Notes: a model not told the origin generated them from the letters alone. Counted from the stretch's first letter, positions 1 to 11,088 are shown. The stretch is DNA of 64,000 nucleotides from Chiua virens (GCA_019787685.1 JAHNUO010000014.1:744001-808000); one strand, 5' to 3'. Made by a program: numbers and translations.

Positions 1-499
1 GCACCAAGGTGGTGGCAGGAGGGGTCTCCCGGAATCTTTCATTGGTTGCTTCACGAGGGTGCGGCGGCACGCATCAAGGTTTTCGGAGACAACATTGGCG
101 CGGGCCGATGACTGCAACCATGGTTGCCAAATCGGCGACGTTTTCGAGTGGATTTTCTCCACTTCACAGGGCTCTGGCCCCTGGCCAATTCTTTGTCCAC
201 TATACCCCCGCCTCTCTGACGCCACTCTCATTCCCTGACTTACATTCTGAATTGCGCCCAGTGTCCGACCAACACCGGCCTCGGCAGGGTGCGCAACGTC
301 ATTCCCCACCTGGGCTGGAAGCACGTTGGAGACATACGGGGCCCTCCCGGCCTCCCACATTTTCTGCAGCCACAAGCAGATCCCCGAGCTTAACTGCGTC
401 CCCCACCCATCCCTCTGGCATTCGCATTCATCACCCCAGCTCTTTGCCAGCGCCGCCTCAAACTACCTCAGCTGTGCTGCCCTCACTCCCCGCTCCAAA
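1..499. other. No supported gene
   Basis: An uninterrupted plus-strand reading frame runs through this stretch but its translation is proline- and serine-rich without any motif I recognise. It may be the eroded 5' part of the recombinase that follows. I see no repeat or RNA gene. Confidence 0.4.
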
Positions 500-1110
500 C
501 GCCGATGAGAATCACACGCAGTCAATGCCATCATTTTCACCTGGCAGACTCTTGACCAAAGCACCACGTTCTACGCCACCGCTCGCTCGGTGTGAGTTGA
601 CCAACAGATACCTCAAGTCTTTCGACCCTCTTATTCACATCAAACCCTTTTGACGTCAGCGTTGAACGAGACCGGTAAGGCAACTCCGTCGCTAACTTCC
701 ACCCTTCCCAAAACTAAATCCGCCCCAAGCGAACAAGGCAGAATTCGCTGGGCGAAACAAGGTGGTCCTTCGGATCTACGCATAGTTCTCCACTGAGCGA
801 CCAGCGCCCCAAGTGGCCAAGGAATTAGCGGCCCCTCTTTCATCCGTCGTCACTCTGGGGTTCACAGACCTGCTAACAAAGCCAAATTCTTGTCTACTCT
901 CACCCAAGCTCTCGAAGTCGCAGGCAAACCACCGCTCCGTGGCTATAGCACCAGGACTGGCTAGCCCTCGAGTACCTTTTGCGTAACATCCCATTTGACA
1001 TATTTAATGTTAAGGGTGGATGGACCGAATGCATTCCTACTAGTTTATCTTTGCCGTCGCTCCCAGATCCTATCGCCCTACATGCAAGTGCAGTCCACTC
1101 CGCTCTGCAT
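500..1110 (+). pseudogene. Degenerate tyrosine recombinase (DIRS/Crypton-like integrase)
   Basis: Fragments in all three plus frames assemble into the catalytic half of the tyrosine recombinases common in Agaricomycete genomes. In order: FYATARS with LKSFDPLIHIKP (about 555-650), DVSVERDR (about 652), a 'GPLFSYRRHSG'-like stretch near 830-860, LTQALEVAGKPPLRG (about 897-945), LEYLLRNIPFD (about 967-1000) and ILSPYMQ near 1070-1085. The family normally has a H-x-x-R box just before LEYLLRG; here it reads GYSTRTG, so the histidine is missing, and the tyrosine region after KGRW is scrambled by frameshifts. It could not be active. Nothing recognisable remains of the N-terminal core-binding domain in bases 1-500. 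It may come from a DIRS-type retroelement or a Crypton; no neighbouring reverse transcriptase is visible to decide. Confidence 0.7.
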
Positions 1111-1814
1111 GATTCCTTCCTCAGGCTCACCGTGACTCTTCCCTCTGTTCATTGATAGGTGCGGGAACTAGCTCTTCCTACTTCCCGGGCCCACGTCTCT
1201 TTCTGCGTCGGTGGACAGCTAGTGCATGAGAGCCGCTCACTTCAGTCCTGGGACCATTGGAGCTGGTCATGCTACGCACTGCCACCTTACTCACGCTGAG
1301 GACATCCGAGTTGTAATCATGCACCATCGATCTTTTCCCTCCTCGCCACCATCCGCATTCTGCGTCGCCCAAAGAGCAGTTTCTTTCTCGCCAATGTCCA
1401 CCTTACCGCAGACAGCCCTCCCCCCTTTGACTTCTACCCCGTATCCTCTGACGTCCTACAAGTGGAAAGACCTAGAGTGCTCCACCGAAATCATCTAGCC
1501 GGAAAAGACGTCGACCTGTTCAAATATATGGCAGCTGGGTGGTGGTCAAAAGGTGTACCTACCAACATTGCACTTCGCCGTCCTCTCTATGTTGATCATC
1601 ACCTACGCTCAATTGTCCAGGTAACCCAGCAGAATGCGCGGTCAAAACTTCTCTCATAGTTTGACTTTCCTAAGTACCGCCTCTCCCTACGCCCAATGGA
1701 CTCCGATCTACACTCGCCCCTTGGCCAGCTATTACAGCGCTATCACCCAACCTTCGAAAAGATGCGCTGCTATTCAAGCTCGTACAAGGGTTGATCAGAC
1801 CAATTTCCTCTTGG
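1111..1814. other. No recognisable gene between recombinase and GH3 remnants
   Basis: Short plus-strand frames exist, including one near 1462-1659 with the stretch DVDLFKYMAAGWWSKG, but I do not recognise the family and frames change often. Probably decayed coding DNA. Confidence 0.4.
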
Positions 1815-2745
1815 CACTTCAATAACTGGGACCTTGGCACTGCTGCAAGTCCGCCGGTTAACCAAGACGTTGCTATCGTCTTCATGAATTCTGACTCTGG
1901 AGAGGTGCGATATTTATTTCTCCTTGTTGGTCATATCTGATTTCTAACCCAGCAATAGATAGGAAGAATCTAATTGCTTGGCACAAGGGGGATAAACTCG
2001 TACTCACTGCCGCCGCCCAAAACAGTATCGTCGTTACGTCGAACAGCGTTGTGCCTCTTATTCTCAAACCACGGGTCAAGCACACCAATGTCACTGCTGT
2101 TCGTTATTCTTTCTCGACCTCGTTTTCTGGATTGTTCGTTCAGATCGTTTGGGCCAACCTTGGTGGCAACGAAGCTGGTGAGCCGATCGCGGATATTTTA
2201 TATCGGCAATCCATCTGGTCGCCTATCATGCACAATTTCCGAGAGCGCGAGCGACTACTCGGTTCAACTTACCTTAGATGGTGGCATGACCGAAATCTTA
2301 CCCATTTGATTATACTGAAGGGTACGCTCATTCTACTCAATTGCTCAACACACTATACTTAGGTGGATTTCTAGGTTTTACCGCTGGTTCGACGCTGTGA
2401 GTGATACGTGACAGATAGAGGATGCCCTGCATCATTCTAGAGAAACATTACCCCTCAGTACAAATTTTGTTTTGGCTTTAGTTACGCGACCTTCAAATAT
2501 TCCAACCTTGCAATTACCCCCATCGGAGACGGTCCTCGTTAACAACTGGGCTGCGGGAAGGGCGCCACCTATCACTGACGAACCGACTACGGCTCTATGG
2601 TAATTTCTTTTTATTTTTGGTGAGAGATCCATCACTGAAACCGTCTTGCTTCTCCCTCGGGCTTCACATTGTCTGCGTTCCAAGTCACATTCGATGTGAT
2701 GAACACAAGTTCTTACACCGGTGGCGAGGCTAGTACCTTCTGCCT
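1815..2745 (+). pseudogene. GH3 beta-glucosidase-like pseudogene (C-terminal half)
   Basis: Family knowledge: GH3 beta-glucosidases have an alpha/beta sandwich domain and a fibronectin-III-like tail after the (beta/alpha)8 barrel. Seen here in order: NNWDLGTAA (about 1818), NQDVAIVFMNSDSGE (about 1862-1904), an intron-like gap ending in CCCAG near 1952, RKNLIAWHKGD, VKHTNVTAV, WANLGGNEAGEPIADILY (about 2150-2200), GNPSGRL and SASDYSVQLTLDGG (about 2207-2290), WISRFYRWFDAV (after an intron ending near 2361), PQYKFCFGFSYATFKYSNLA (about 2453-2510), and FQVTFDVMNTSSYTGGE (about 2675-2730). Frames change at least four times and stops occur between blocks. The barrel domain with the catalytic nucleophile is absent, so this is a 5'-truncated dead copy. 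A secreted enzyme would be expected from the parent gene. Confidence 0.85.
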
Positions 2746-4411
2746 CTTAATATGTGCCCTCCCGAGCTTTCATCTCGGTGATGTGCGTTCATTTCAGTCG
2801 ACGCGCTCGTCCCTATTGGTACTGGGGCCTATTCCATCGTCTTCGGCGCCTTCGACAACCCTTTGGCGGTCCCAATCGACCCCTATGTCTTCCGAATCGT
2901 CCAACTCATCCGTACTCCCCTTTGGGCCTATAACATAGTGCATTCCTTTCGTCGACATGCTCGTTCCTGTTTCTGCGGCGACCTATCTCTCATCGTACCC
3001 AGCGCTGCTTACACCAATTCGACGGTCCCAGTCACTTCTGATATCGCCCGACTCGATCCCAGAGATAGCCTATGCGCCCTCCTGTGCCTATCTCGACGAC
3101 GTGCGCTCGTTTTGTCGACGCGCTCGTTCTCCTTGGTCCTGGGATGTGTTAAATTGTATCCGGCATCTTTGACAACCTGTGCCTAGTGGCCTATCTGCAT
3201 TTCGTGCGTGCGTTTCGTGGATGCGGTTGTCCTGACAGTTTTTAGGGCATTCCCTGACGCCGTGGGGTCTACCTAGTATGACTGTTTGGCCACCCGGCGC
3301 GTCTGGCTCGATCTTAGCTTCATCAGGTCTTCGTCCTTATATGGCTCTGGCCGTTTATGCACCTGTCCTGACGCGTCCTGCAGGTTCTTCGACACATTAT
3401 CGACCTCCTCGATCCTCGTCGACGCTCCCGTTGTGTCCGTTTCGCGTTTCGGGTCACCTGGCTCAGCTGGCGCTTCTCTAGGTGAGTCTTCTCCACCCCA
3501 TCGCTCCGAGAAAGCGTTCTGGGGCTTGTTTTGACGTGGTCGGCAGTTTTTTCGGCACTCCCCTAGCGTCCTCATTGCGTCTTGATGGTCCTGAAACGTT
3601 CGTTTTGGCTCGGGTATGCGTGGCGTCGGTGCTCGTTCACGCCTGCCGCTCCCCCACGAGTTCGATGCTCGGGGATGCTCGGGGCTCGTGCACTGCGTTC
3701 GCAGCTTTGCCTGGTGGTGGAGATGGATCTGGTGGGTCCAGGGGATTCGTTGCCAGCTATCTTGTTGTACTGATCGCCTTCGTCGTCAGCCGCCGTTGAC
3801 CGGCTACGCACCAACGCGCTCGTTTTCTCATCCTCGATTGACGCATTTTTGTACGTCATCTACCTGCCCACCTCGTCCTGCATGTTCTGCCGCGCTTCCT
3901 CGTCCTCCCCATTGATCCCTGGACCTGCTTTTGGCTTGCGACGCTGCCGTTCAGTTCTATGGTGGTCTTGCCCCGCAGCTTGACCTGCACGACTGCGGAA
4001 TCTGAGCTGCATCACGGGGCATGTTGGATGGTTTGTAGGGGTCTTCTTTGAGCTCTCATCGTCGTCGGCCTCACCTCTCATGACTCTCTCAACTCGACTT
4101 CGCCCTCGATTCTCCGGGTGATCTTCCCACTTACTGCCTCGTTCTGCTGCTCCTCCAGGCCGGTTGCTTGCCGCCAGGTGCGTCCTCGGGGTCTTCCGGC
4201 GATCTGATTGGGTACTCTAGTACTCCACGTTGATCGTCGTGCGGGTGGTGAACGTCTCGGGGTAACCAATGGAGGCTGGCATGCGGGTCCAGAGACAGTA
4301 CTTGGCAGCTGGTGCCGCTGTTACACGTTGGCAGTTGCGTCACACATGTCGAACAAGGCGTAAGGGGTCTGTTCGTGGGATCCGGCGCTCCTGGGCCTCT
4401 TCTCCGAGGCA
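2746..4411. other. No supported gene; degenerate repeated motif
   Basis: A motif close to GTGCGYTCNTTTNGTCGACG CGCTCGT recurs near 2783, 2945 and 3101, with a weaker copy at 3209, spaced roughly 110-160 bp. Minus-strand frames at 3273-4270 are rich in R, E, T and S and chain with 4-base overlaps, but no domain is visible. I call no gene. Confidence 0.4.
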
Positions 4412-5715
4412 TTGTTTCCTTCTCCCCGGGCCAAGTTTGCCTCAAAACTTGAGAAATTGCTCGCCGCAAGCGGCAGCAAGTCCGCTCGCTCTGGTCCTTT
4501 CTCCGATTTTGTTGACGCTGCGGTTACCCTGCGAAATACCCAACCGGATCACCCCGCTTGCGGCTTGCTATTCACCACTTTGCGGAGTTTCCAGGCTGCT
4601 CGTTCCTACGCCAGCTCAAGGAGAGCAGCACTGGCAAGGAAGCTGGGCTTCACGCGGACTCCGGAGCAGCGGCAGCAGTTTGTCTGGGACCTTCCTCTAA
4701 TCGAGCTGCCGAAACTCCCAATTCCTAACCCAGATGAAGGTGCATGGTGGTACGAGACTGCTCCAGCGAAAGAGAAGTGGTGGAGTCGCATGATGCTAGA
4801 AAAGCAGCCAGATGAAAGGCTTCGCCGGCATCCTTTCTTCAAAGTTGACAAAACCCGACTGCAGCACGCAGTATCTCCCGAGCAGAACATTGTCATTCGC
4901 GACGCCCGCACTCAAGAAATTGTGCTGGTTGTTTTGCGACACTTGGAGCTCTGCGATCTCTCACATTTTCTGCAGCTTGAGGATCCTGGAAAGCTTGCCC
5001 TGGTGAGCTATTCAGCAGGGTCTCGATCTGCACCCAAATTTGGCTGGGCAAGAAACCTTCTCTCAAAGAAGCTGCCTGGAGATATGGTGGAGGCCATTGA
5101 CTTCGACACCACATCTGTTTGCGCACTGTTTTGGAACCTTGCGCGGACCATACTGCCAAGCGAAGTCTTAGACGACTTTGACAATTTTCTCAAAGAAACT
5201 GGCATAGTGCGAATGGGTGGTGATCCCAAGTTCTCCGGAGGCAACCTCGCTGGGCGAGTATGCAGTTGGCGCTGGACCCAATACCTGCGTGTACTACAAC
5301 TGCGCAGAGCTTCCCCCTCCTACTGCCGTATTGCCATCAACTACTCTAGGTAAGTTGGAAAAATTTCTGCTGGAATAACTGCTAATTTAATTCAAAGGTT
5401 TGGCCACAACAAGAGCCAACCGCACAAATACGCTATTTCGTGGACAATTGGCCAGACTGGATCTACGGAGAAAGGTGGAAACTTCTACAATGCAGCTTAC
5501 GGTGTTGTGGTGCACTCGGCACCAAATACAGCAGTAGTGTGTAACCGAGGCACACGCACGGAATAAGCTTGCAAGACAGGCTATTGGACGAGGCTGACCC
5601 AGAATTTAGCCAGACTGGGGTTGCCTTCGTGACATCGCAGCGCATACCCAGCATGTGGAAGAAGTACAAAGGCAACCAGCTCAGCCACAAAGCCGTGGAA
5701 GGCAAGCCTGGGTGA
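4412..5715 (+). pseudogene. Putative 2OG-Fe(II) dioxygenase-like gene, frameshifted
   Basis: An open frame from 4412 covers about 270 residues before the first disruption. An intron at 5350-5397 (GTAAGT...AAG) joins INYSR to FGHNKSQPHKYAISW (about 5400-5445), followed by GGNFYNAAYGVVV and NTAVV, then in another frame LDEADPEFSQTGVAFVTSQR (about 5585-5645) and SMWKKYKGN. The H in PHKYAISW and a G-x-F...TAVVWNPxHxHGTS block (here damaged to NTAVVCNRGTRT) are what I associate with an expanded Agaricomycete double-stranded beta-helix dioxygenase family; the assignment is an inference. Frameshifts occur near 5255, 5325 and 5535, and the second metal-histidine block has been lost, so the product is unlikely to work. 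Confidence that it was a real gene is higher than confidence in the function. Confidence 0.5.
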
Positions 5716-6356
5716 AGAAGATAATTACATTGGGCCAAGTGAGACGAGATGGGACGAGCCAGGAAGTGGGACAGCTTAGATACAAGTACATAAAACCATA
5801 CACATTGAATCCTTTGCGAACAGGGACCCTTCCTCGCTCCTTCGTTTTCGCAACCTCCAAGTCGAAAGTAAACAGACAATCAGTATCATCCCCACCGGAT
5901 TGAGAATGTTGGTGGAGTAGACGAGTTATCGTTCAAGACGAGTGATCGTAAATGTTCGTCAAGTACCTGAAAATCTCAGCGTGCATCTCTTGGCTGGGCG
6001 ACCGGCGGTAGATCGTTGGGAAAACACAAATTTGGGCTGTATTAGCGCATTTTCCGAGCTGTGAGCCACCTGCGAATCGTTTTCGTGAAGTGGGTGGTCT
6101 TATACACCTGGTGGCTGGGGTTTGTAGAGTCCAAGTTATGCGAGTTTCCGCTAGCGGTCAGCAACAAGGCGGCCAGCTTGCGTCCGAGTAAGAGTGATCT
6201 TCGAAGTTCGATCGGATTGATCGAAACGCCATCGCATGATTTATTACTGGAAATACCCACGGATCCCCTTGAAACTATCTCCAATCGATTCGGGGCCAAT
6301 TTCACAAACACCATCGACACCGCATCCTTTGAGAACAAGACTGTCGACCCCGAAGC
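5716..6356. other. No supported gene
   Basis: A 105-codon plus frame (6061-6378) and an overlapping minus frame exist, but neither shows a recognisable motif. The minus strand here lies just beyond the last recognisable block of the GTPase gene and may be its eroded 3' part. Confidence 0.4.
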
Positions 6357-9135
6357 TATGAGGCGCACGACCGAATGACATACCCACGCAGATTGGCTGA
6401 AGTGCATCGCACCCAGCAGAGTTGCACGCTGTTCTTCAAGTCAATCACGGCACTTTCAGACACCCGCTGAAGTTCCATCGTGCTTGCGTGACCTGCCTGG
6501 AAGCGGACCCATTTGGACTTCATCCACGTCCGTAAATGGTTCACGCACATTCCCGTCAGGTCTTCCAGGTACTGAGTAAACCCCGCTGAGGATCGGGAAT
6601 GGGCTGGCGGGAATCAAACTCGTCCCAGTCTGCGAATAGCGCGTCTAACACTTCCTTGCGAGTCACGCCCTGAGAATGTTCAAGATCAGCGGACGAAGAA
6701 GCGAGTATCGGAATCTGGGGAGTCTATCGGCACATCCATGTCCAGGTTCTATCTCGTAAATCATATTGTCAGTCTCAGCTACCACGCAGAGCGACTCGAA
6801 GTATACTACCTTCAGGAACTCGATGTCGTGCTCTGCGTCCTGCGTGCCAAAGGCTATTGCAGCGGGCAAGAGGGCGAGCAACAATCGTGGGGATGCGCAG
6901 CCATAGTTTCTGGAACGAAGCCAGCAACCAAACCACGCCGAAAAATACAATCGCACGAGAGAGTGCCCCCCAATCATTCGCCTAAAGAAGACTAGCATCA
7001 GGCAAGTTACTTCAATCACGGCAAACCTAACCTTGAGTTTCACCATAAAGGTCTTCATTAGGTTCAGGCAAGAATACCCCAGTCGCCTTCCACGTCACCT
7101 CTTGTTGATCGGGGTATCTTTTCAATGTGAGGAACAATTTGTGAAAGTCTCGCGATTCGATGACAGGCCTGCCGCGCAGTATAGCTGCGTTGACCACTGA
7201 GAAAGGAAGGAAGACCTTACCAGGGAGTAATATTGAGCTTACCACTGTGAAGGCGGGAGATGAAGTTGGCATCTTGCTCCTCCTCGTATTTGTCGGAACT
7301 TGAGCGAGAACCTGTAAAGATTCGCCCTCAAAGTACAATCAGCGGCAAAACGCTGAGCCTTCTCACTCGCGTGCGATTTCTATCTTCTTCTCTGAAACGA
7401 CGTCCTTGATGATAATGGCCAAAGTGGGCTGGAAAGGCGACGGGTTTGCTGCGGGGTCAGAAACCGATGTGCTCGACTGGAACGACTGGAATAACCCTGT
7501 GATGTCATGGCTCAAGGCGAAGTTGTTGCAGAGGGGACTGGGGAAATGTGGGTGATGGCTTCAATGCAAACATACTAGGTTAGAAATGGCAGTGTTAAAC
7601 AGAACGAGAAGTGTAGAATGCTGTGTACTACGAACACCTGTGAATGTGCCATAGGCACGGAGAATGTAAAAGGAACATATTACGAAATACCTTCGAAATC
7701 GAGGGCAACAATCAGTGCTTCTTGAGTTGGAGTCACCGGCATCCAAATGCCTTCGGTAGCCTGTACTGCCGATCCAGCGAACGAAGTATCAACAAAGTGA
7801 TTGAGGGAAAAAGTCTTCGAGAAAGTTAGCCGTAGTCTGTCGTACACTCGAAAAGGTCGCACCTTGTCTGGCATGTAAGACTGAATATTGATTTGTACCA
7901 TCCAAAGGATATCGTATCGGCAGTGCGATTAAATCTATTGTCCCTGGCAAGTGCTAGATGAGTAGGGATAAAGGTAGAGAATTTCGACAGCTCATTCTCC
8001 AGCCTTGAAGAGCAATACATTGCGCTACTCCCCATCAGGGGAGAAATCGGCTATGAAAGTATCGAACGCTATTGCAGAAATGTGGTGTGCTAAACTTGTC
8101 GCCAGTCGGCTTCTTCTACGCCAGCCAGTTCAAACTTTTCGATCATTTCAGCGGATTGGGGCGCATAGCGGGTGTGGTCCCGATCTGTGACAAAAAGGAA
8201 TGAATGGTGGTGGCGATCCGCCAATGACATAGTGGCGTGCTGGATGGCTGGGAGAACTGGGAAATGCGTCCGTACATGAGCGTGGCAATCTATGAGACAA
8301 TTGTGTGCAGCGATGCGGGTGTCTCTTGACAAAGCACCACGATCCTCCTTTGCCCTAAACATGAGCTCGGTTACTTTTCGGGTGATGTCGAGTGCAACGA
8401 AACTGCACGTGTGCTCAGGAGATATACAGAGCATCTGCAAACAAGTGAGCTGATGGCAAGTTTACTATCTCCAACCCAGTCCAGGATAGGAAGTGGAGCA
8501 CCATCGGTAGACCCAAACGTGCTCCAGTGGTGAGCAACGACGCGCCTGCGTTCATCATCCGATTTCACAGTCAGGAAGCATAAGCCATTCGGAGGAGAAT
8601 GAAATCGACCGGGACTTGATTCAGGTCAAGAGAAGCTACCCTAAGATCCACCAAGGTCGTAGTAAGGCTCGAGTCATCAAAGCACTGGGTGTTAATACAC
8701 ACCGAAACTGCATAGTGGTAAGTGCGGCGGTAGCATGTGAGTCGACGAGTAAGAATTCCTGCCTCCCGAGGCAAAATATGTTTTTTGGATCGTTGCCGCT
8801 CACCGTACCACGAGAGGAGGTCGATTGCGCTGCCAGACACGGTAAACCCCGACTATCATCATGAACAAAGATGTGTAACTGCAGCTGGGGAAACCTTAGT
8901 TTTAATCTGATATCTCGATCTTTGGATGCGTACCTTCTCACACGAAATGGCAACAAGCATTGCCAGGGATTCGTCAAATGCTAGCAAGAGCTTCTCGCCA
9001 ATCTTGTCTTGGTGAAGTATCTTGTCATGCTCGAGCCCAATAGAGTTCTCGATACCATTCAAGTGGTCCAAGTAGAGTTGGAGGTTGGCGTTCCGGTCAG
9101 TCAACACCAGAAGAACTCTGGAAGAACTCTGCTTC
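6357..9135 (-). pseudogene. VLIG-type (very large inducible GTPase-like) GTPase, eroded
   Basis: Reading leftward, short exon-like blocks follow the order of the large VLIG-type G-domain proteins common in Agaricomycetes: VLLVLTDRNANLQLYLDHLN (about 9130-9060), DESLAMLVAISCEK, LQLHIFVHDDSRG (about 8880), GSAIDLLSWYGERQ (about 8830), HHWSTFGSTDG (about 8540), VALDITRKVTELMF (about 8390), NCLIDCHAHV (about 8290), SFGWYKSIF (about 7900), FSLNHFVDTSFAGSA (about 7800), EALIVALDFEG (about 7700), STLLVLFNTAISNL (about 7590), NNFALSHDITGLFQSFQS (about 7530), LAIIIKDVVSEKK, QDANFISRLHSGKL, PVIESRDFHKLF, RLLLALLPAAIAFG (about 6890) and SAVIDLKNSVQLC (about 6440). The family P-loop (GEQSVGKS before FSLNH) here reads RLRLTFSKT, so GTP binding should be lost. 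The C-terminal cysteine-rich part is missing. Introns such as 8935-8890 and 8805-8760 appear to separate blocks. Confidence 0.8.
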
Positions 9136-9601
9136 CTTCAAGAAGTTGTGCGTGCCTGAAGGTCGTCAGCTATCACGCATAAGGATAAGGGATGAAACCT
9201 CAATCTCACGACACTGAGAATCCCACAGGTAGCTGAAAGGAGTTTAACTCCTTGAAACGTAGAGTTGGTACCGTCTTTCAAAGGGATCAAGCTGAATCTC
9301 GTGCTGATCAGATGCTGTCAGGTGCATCGGATGAATGGCGAACAACAAAGAAGCCGTTTCCAATGTCTCCCGAGAGCCACTAAGCTCGAAGTTCTGCGGA
9401 CCTGGGACATCCCGTTAGCGAAGGAAAGGTGGCTGAAGAGGTCAAGCATACTACGTCTATTGCGGAGGGAGGTAGAGCTCTTGTGTGGTGCAACCGAGTT
9501 GAGATACAGAGTGCGACTTTGACTCAATCAGTTCATTGCAGCATATCAGTCATCGCAAAATATTCATCTTTGCTTCTTGCCATGTGGCTCGGGAGAGAGT
9601 A
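9136..9601. other. No supported gene; short direct repeat
   Basis: AGAACTCTGGAAGAACTCTG at about 9113-9135 is a small direct duplication. Minus-strand frames at 9265-9530 may be eroded 5' exons of the GTPase, but no motif is clear. Confidence 0.35.
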
Positions 9602-9681
9602 AGTCTGTTCGGCATTGCCAAATGTTGACAATACTCGTGATTGACATTGTTTGGTTTATTGTGGATACTGCGGCTTTGTGT
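9602..9681 (+). repeat. Solo fragment of a Harbinger-2 family TIR
   Basis: AGTCTGTTCGGCATTGCC and the following ~60 bases match both TIRs of the Harbinger element at 47847-50064 with few differences. The match stops where the next TIR element begins (9682), so that element probably inserted into it or recombined beside it. Confidence 0.85.
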
Positions 9682-9683
9682 TA

Positions 9684-9765
9684 GACTCGTGACCAGCCGT
9701 CTAAAAGAGGCAACTGCGCAAGCCGTCGATAGATGAGCGGCTTCCCAGGATAACGTGACTTTCTA
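9684..9765 (+). repeat. Left TIR of the DUF6589/RecQ element
   Basis: Inverted match to 10976-11088; outer end GACTCGTGACCAGCC. Confidence 0.85.
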
Positions 9766-10082
9766 TGTACTGTTTTGGACCTTTCGTCTGATAAGATACA
9801 CCGGTCCGAGCTTCCCGAATGATAAGATGTTATCAATATCTATCTCACTTGGAAATGCCGCCTGCAGCGGCAGAAACCTTGCTTGAACGCACGAGATTAT
9901 ATAATGTGATACATAAAAGGAAGTGACAAAAAAGGAAGGTCTTTCAGTGGTGAGTTGTTCCCACGAATTATGGGGGGCGATAGAAACCTTGTCAAGCAAG
10001 GTAATTTCTGCTAAGTCCCTTGTTAAGTCCCCTCAGGCTGTAACTTCGTTGACATTGCTCTCGTCGCACACGAACCTACATC

Positions 10083-10508
10083 ATGGACCCTAACGATGGC
10101 AATACAGATGGGACTGGCTCCCGTTACACTCGTGACGAACGGCTCCGAATGGCCTTGAAAACCCTCCGAGATGGCCGCATCTCCCTGCTAGACTTTATCC
10201 TACACGTGCTTCGGTCGAGCAACGATGAATTCAAGACATATCGAGCACGCTTTTTCACGAATCCCTCTGGAAAGCTTACAGAACTACTGGATCACATCTT
10301 CGAAGACAAACACGGACGACCGATCGTTCTATCCTGGATGGAACCACGAGCGATCACACTTGTGTTGGGCAAGGTTTCAAAGGAGATGGACGATATGAAG
10401 ACTGCCCTTGCATGGACGATCAATACTACCACCCCCGAGAACCTCTTGACATGGACTATTGACACATGTTGCATATGTGATATTGGGACGATTCGTAGAG
10501 AGTCGTAA
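10083..10508 (+). pseudogene. DUF6589-like protein, N-terminal fragment
   Basis: The frame starts at an ATG and encodes 141 residues. Residues 15-120 (RLRMALKTLRDGRISLLDF, then LLDHIFEDKHGRP, LSWMEPRAITLV and VSKEMDDMKTAL) match what I know of the N-terminus of the large DUF6589 proteins of Agaricomycetes, which end in a core domain of unknown function about 600 residues further on. Similarity stops at TPENLLTW (about 10452); the remaining codons read into DNA belonging to the antisense helicase fragment. It lies inside the 9684-11088 TIR element, 400 bp from the left TIR and pointing inwards, so it is probably a truncated element-encoded gene rather than a host gene. Function unknown. Confidence 0.65.
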
Positions 10509-10901
10509 TTCTAGCACATCGGGTGATATGGCAAGTTGTTGTTTGATTGTGGCGAGAACACGGTCTGGGAGTGTAGCGGATAAAATTTGGATTGGTGTGC
10601 CCCTTGGAAGAAAAACACGAAGTGATCCGAGTTTTCCGTACGCTGGACGAAACGGGTCCTCGCCGTAATGGGACAATCCAGCCGAGTAAATGTTGTGCGC
10701 CTCATCGACATGAACACGAGTGATCTTCTGAGTGAACGAATGGTTCTCGCGGAGGAGTCGAGCAAGACGAGAGAAATGGCCATTGAATTGTCCAAGTTGT
10801 TCTGGCGAAACGATCAACACCATTCTGGACGTTCTTTCGCCGAGTGTCAGCTCACGCAGGGGCAGGTACTGTCTAGACAGATCCTGTAGCTCACCTCCCA
10901 A
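10450..10901 (-). pseudogene. RecQ-like DEAH helicase fragment
   Basis: Reading leftward from 10901, about 145 residues carry helicase motifs in RecQ order: VLIVSPEQL (motif Ib region), VDEAHNI (motif II, about 10715-10695), ILSATLP (motif III, about 10590) and LSTNRPNITYAT (about 10500). Motif I (Walker A) and motifs IV-VI are absent, so ATPase activity is impossible. The 5' edge looks like an exon boundary near 10890-10900. RecQ helicases unwind DNA 3' to 5'; Agaricomycetes have many RecQ-like copies linked to mobile or subtelomeric DNA. It sits inside the 9684-11088 element, converging on the DUF6589 fragment, and both are cut at the same place. Confidence 0.8.
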
Positions 10902-10975
10902 ATGCTTTTATCGTTTGGTGTGTCTTCATTAATTGCGATCGTCCTGATTCCAAAATTGCATTATCTGATTGGCTA

Positions 10976-11088
10976 AAAGTCACGTTATCCTGGGAAGCCG
11001 CTCACTCCCCTTAGGGTCTCACGAGTTTTACCAGTCCGTCTATCGACGGCTTGCGCAGTTGCCTCTTTTAGACGGCTGGTCACGAGTC
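10976..11088 (-). repeat. Right TIR of the DUF6589/RecQ element
   Basis: Inverted match to 9684-9765 with an extra ~35-bp segment near 11011-11045 that contains CTTAGGGTCTCACGAG. Confidence 0.85.

Larger units (their letters stand above)
9684..11088. mobile_element. TIR DNA element with DUF6589 and RecQ-helicase fragments
   Basis: The two ends are inverted copies: 9684-9765 against 10976-11088, both starting GACTCGTGACCAGCCGTC when read inwards and sharing TAAAAGAGGCAACTGCGCAA and CCCAGGATAACGTGAC. The right copy carries about 35 extra bases. Both ends abut TA (9682-9683 and 11089-11090), consistent with a TA target duplication, but a coincidence of two bases is possible. Inside are two convergent truncated coding segments, DUF6589-like on plus and RecQ-like on minus, which meet at about 10450-10510. 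This looks like an internally deleted, non-autonomous derivative of a larger two-gene element. A diverged TIR of the same family lies at 47064-47115. Confidence 0.75.

Noticed and set aside
9..653. 214-codon plus ORF at the left edge
   Set aside because: Only its last ~35 codons resemble the recombinase; the rest has no motif and frames switch, so it is not called as a gene.
3273..4270. Chain of four overlapping minus-strand ORFs with 4-base overlaps
   Set aside because: ATGA overlaps imply bacterial-type coupling that does not apply here; translations are low-complexity with no domain.
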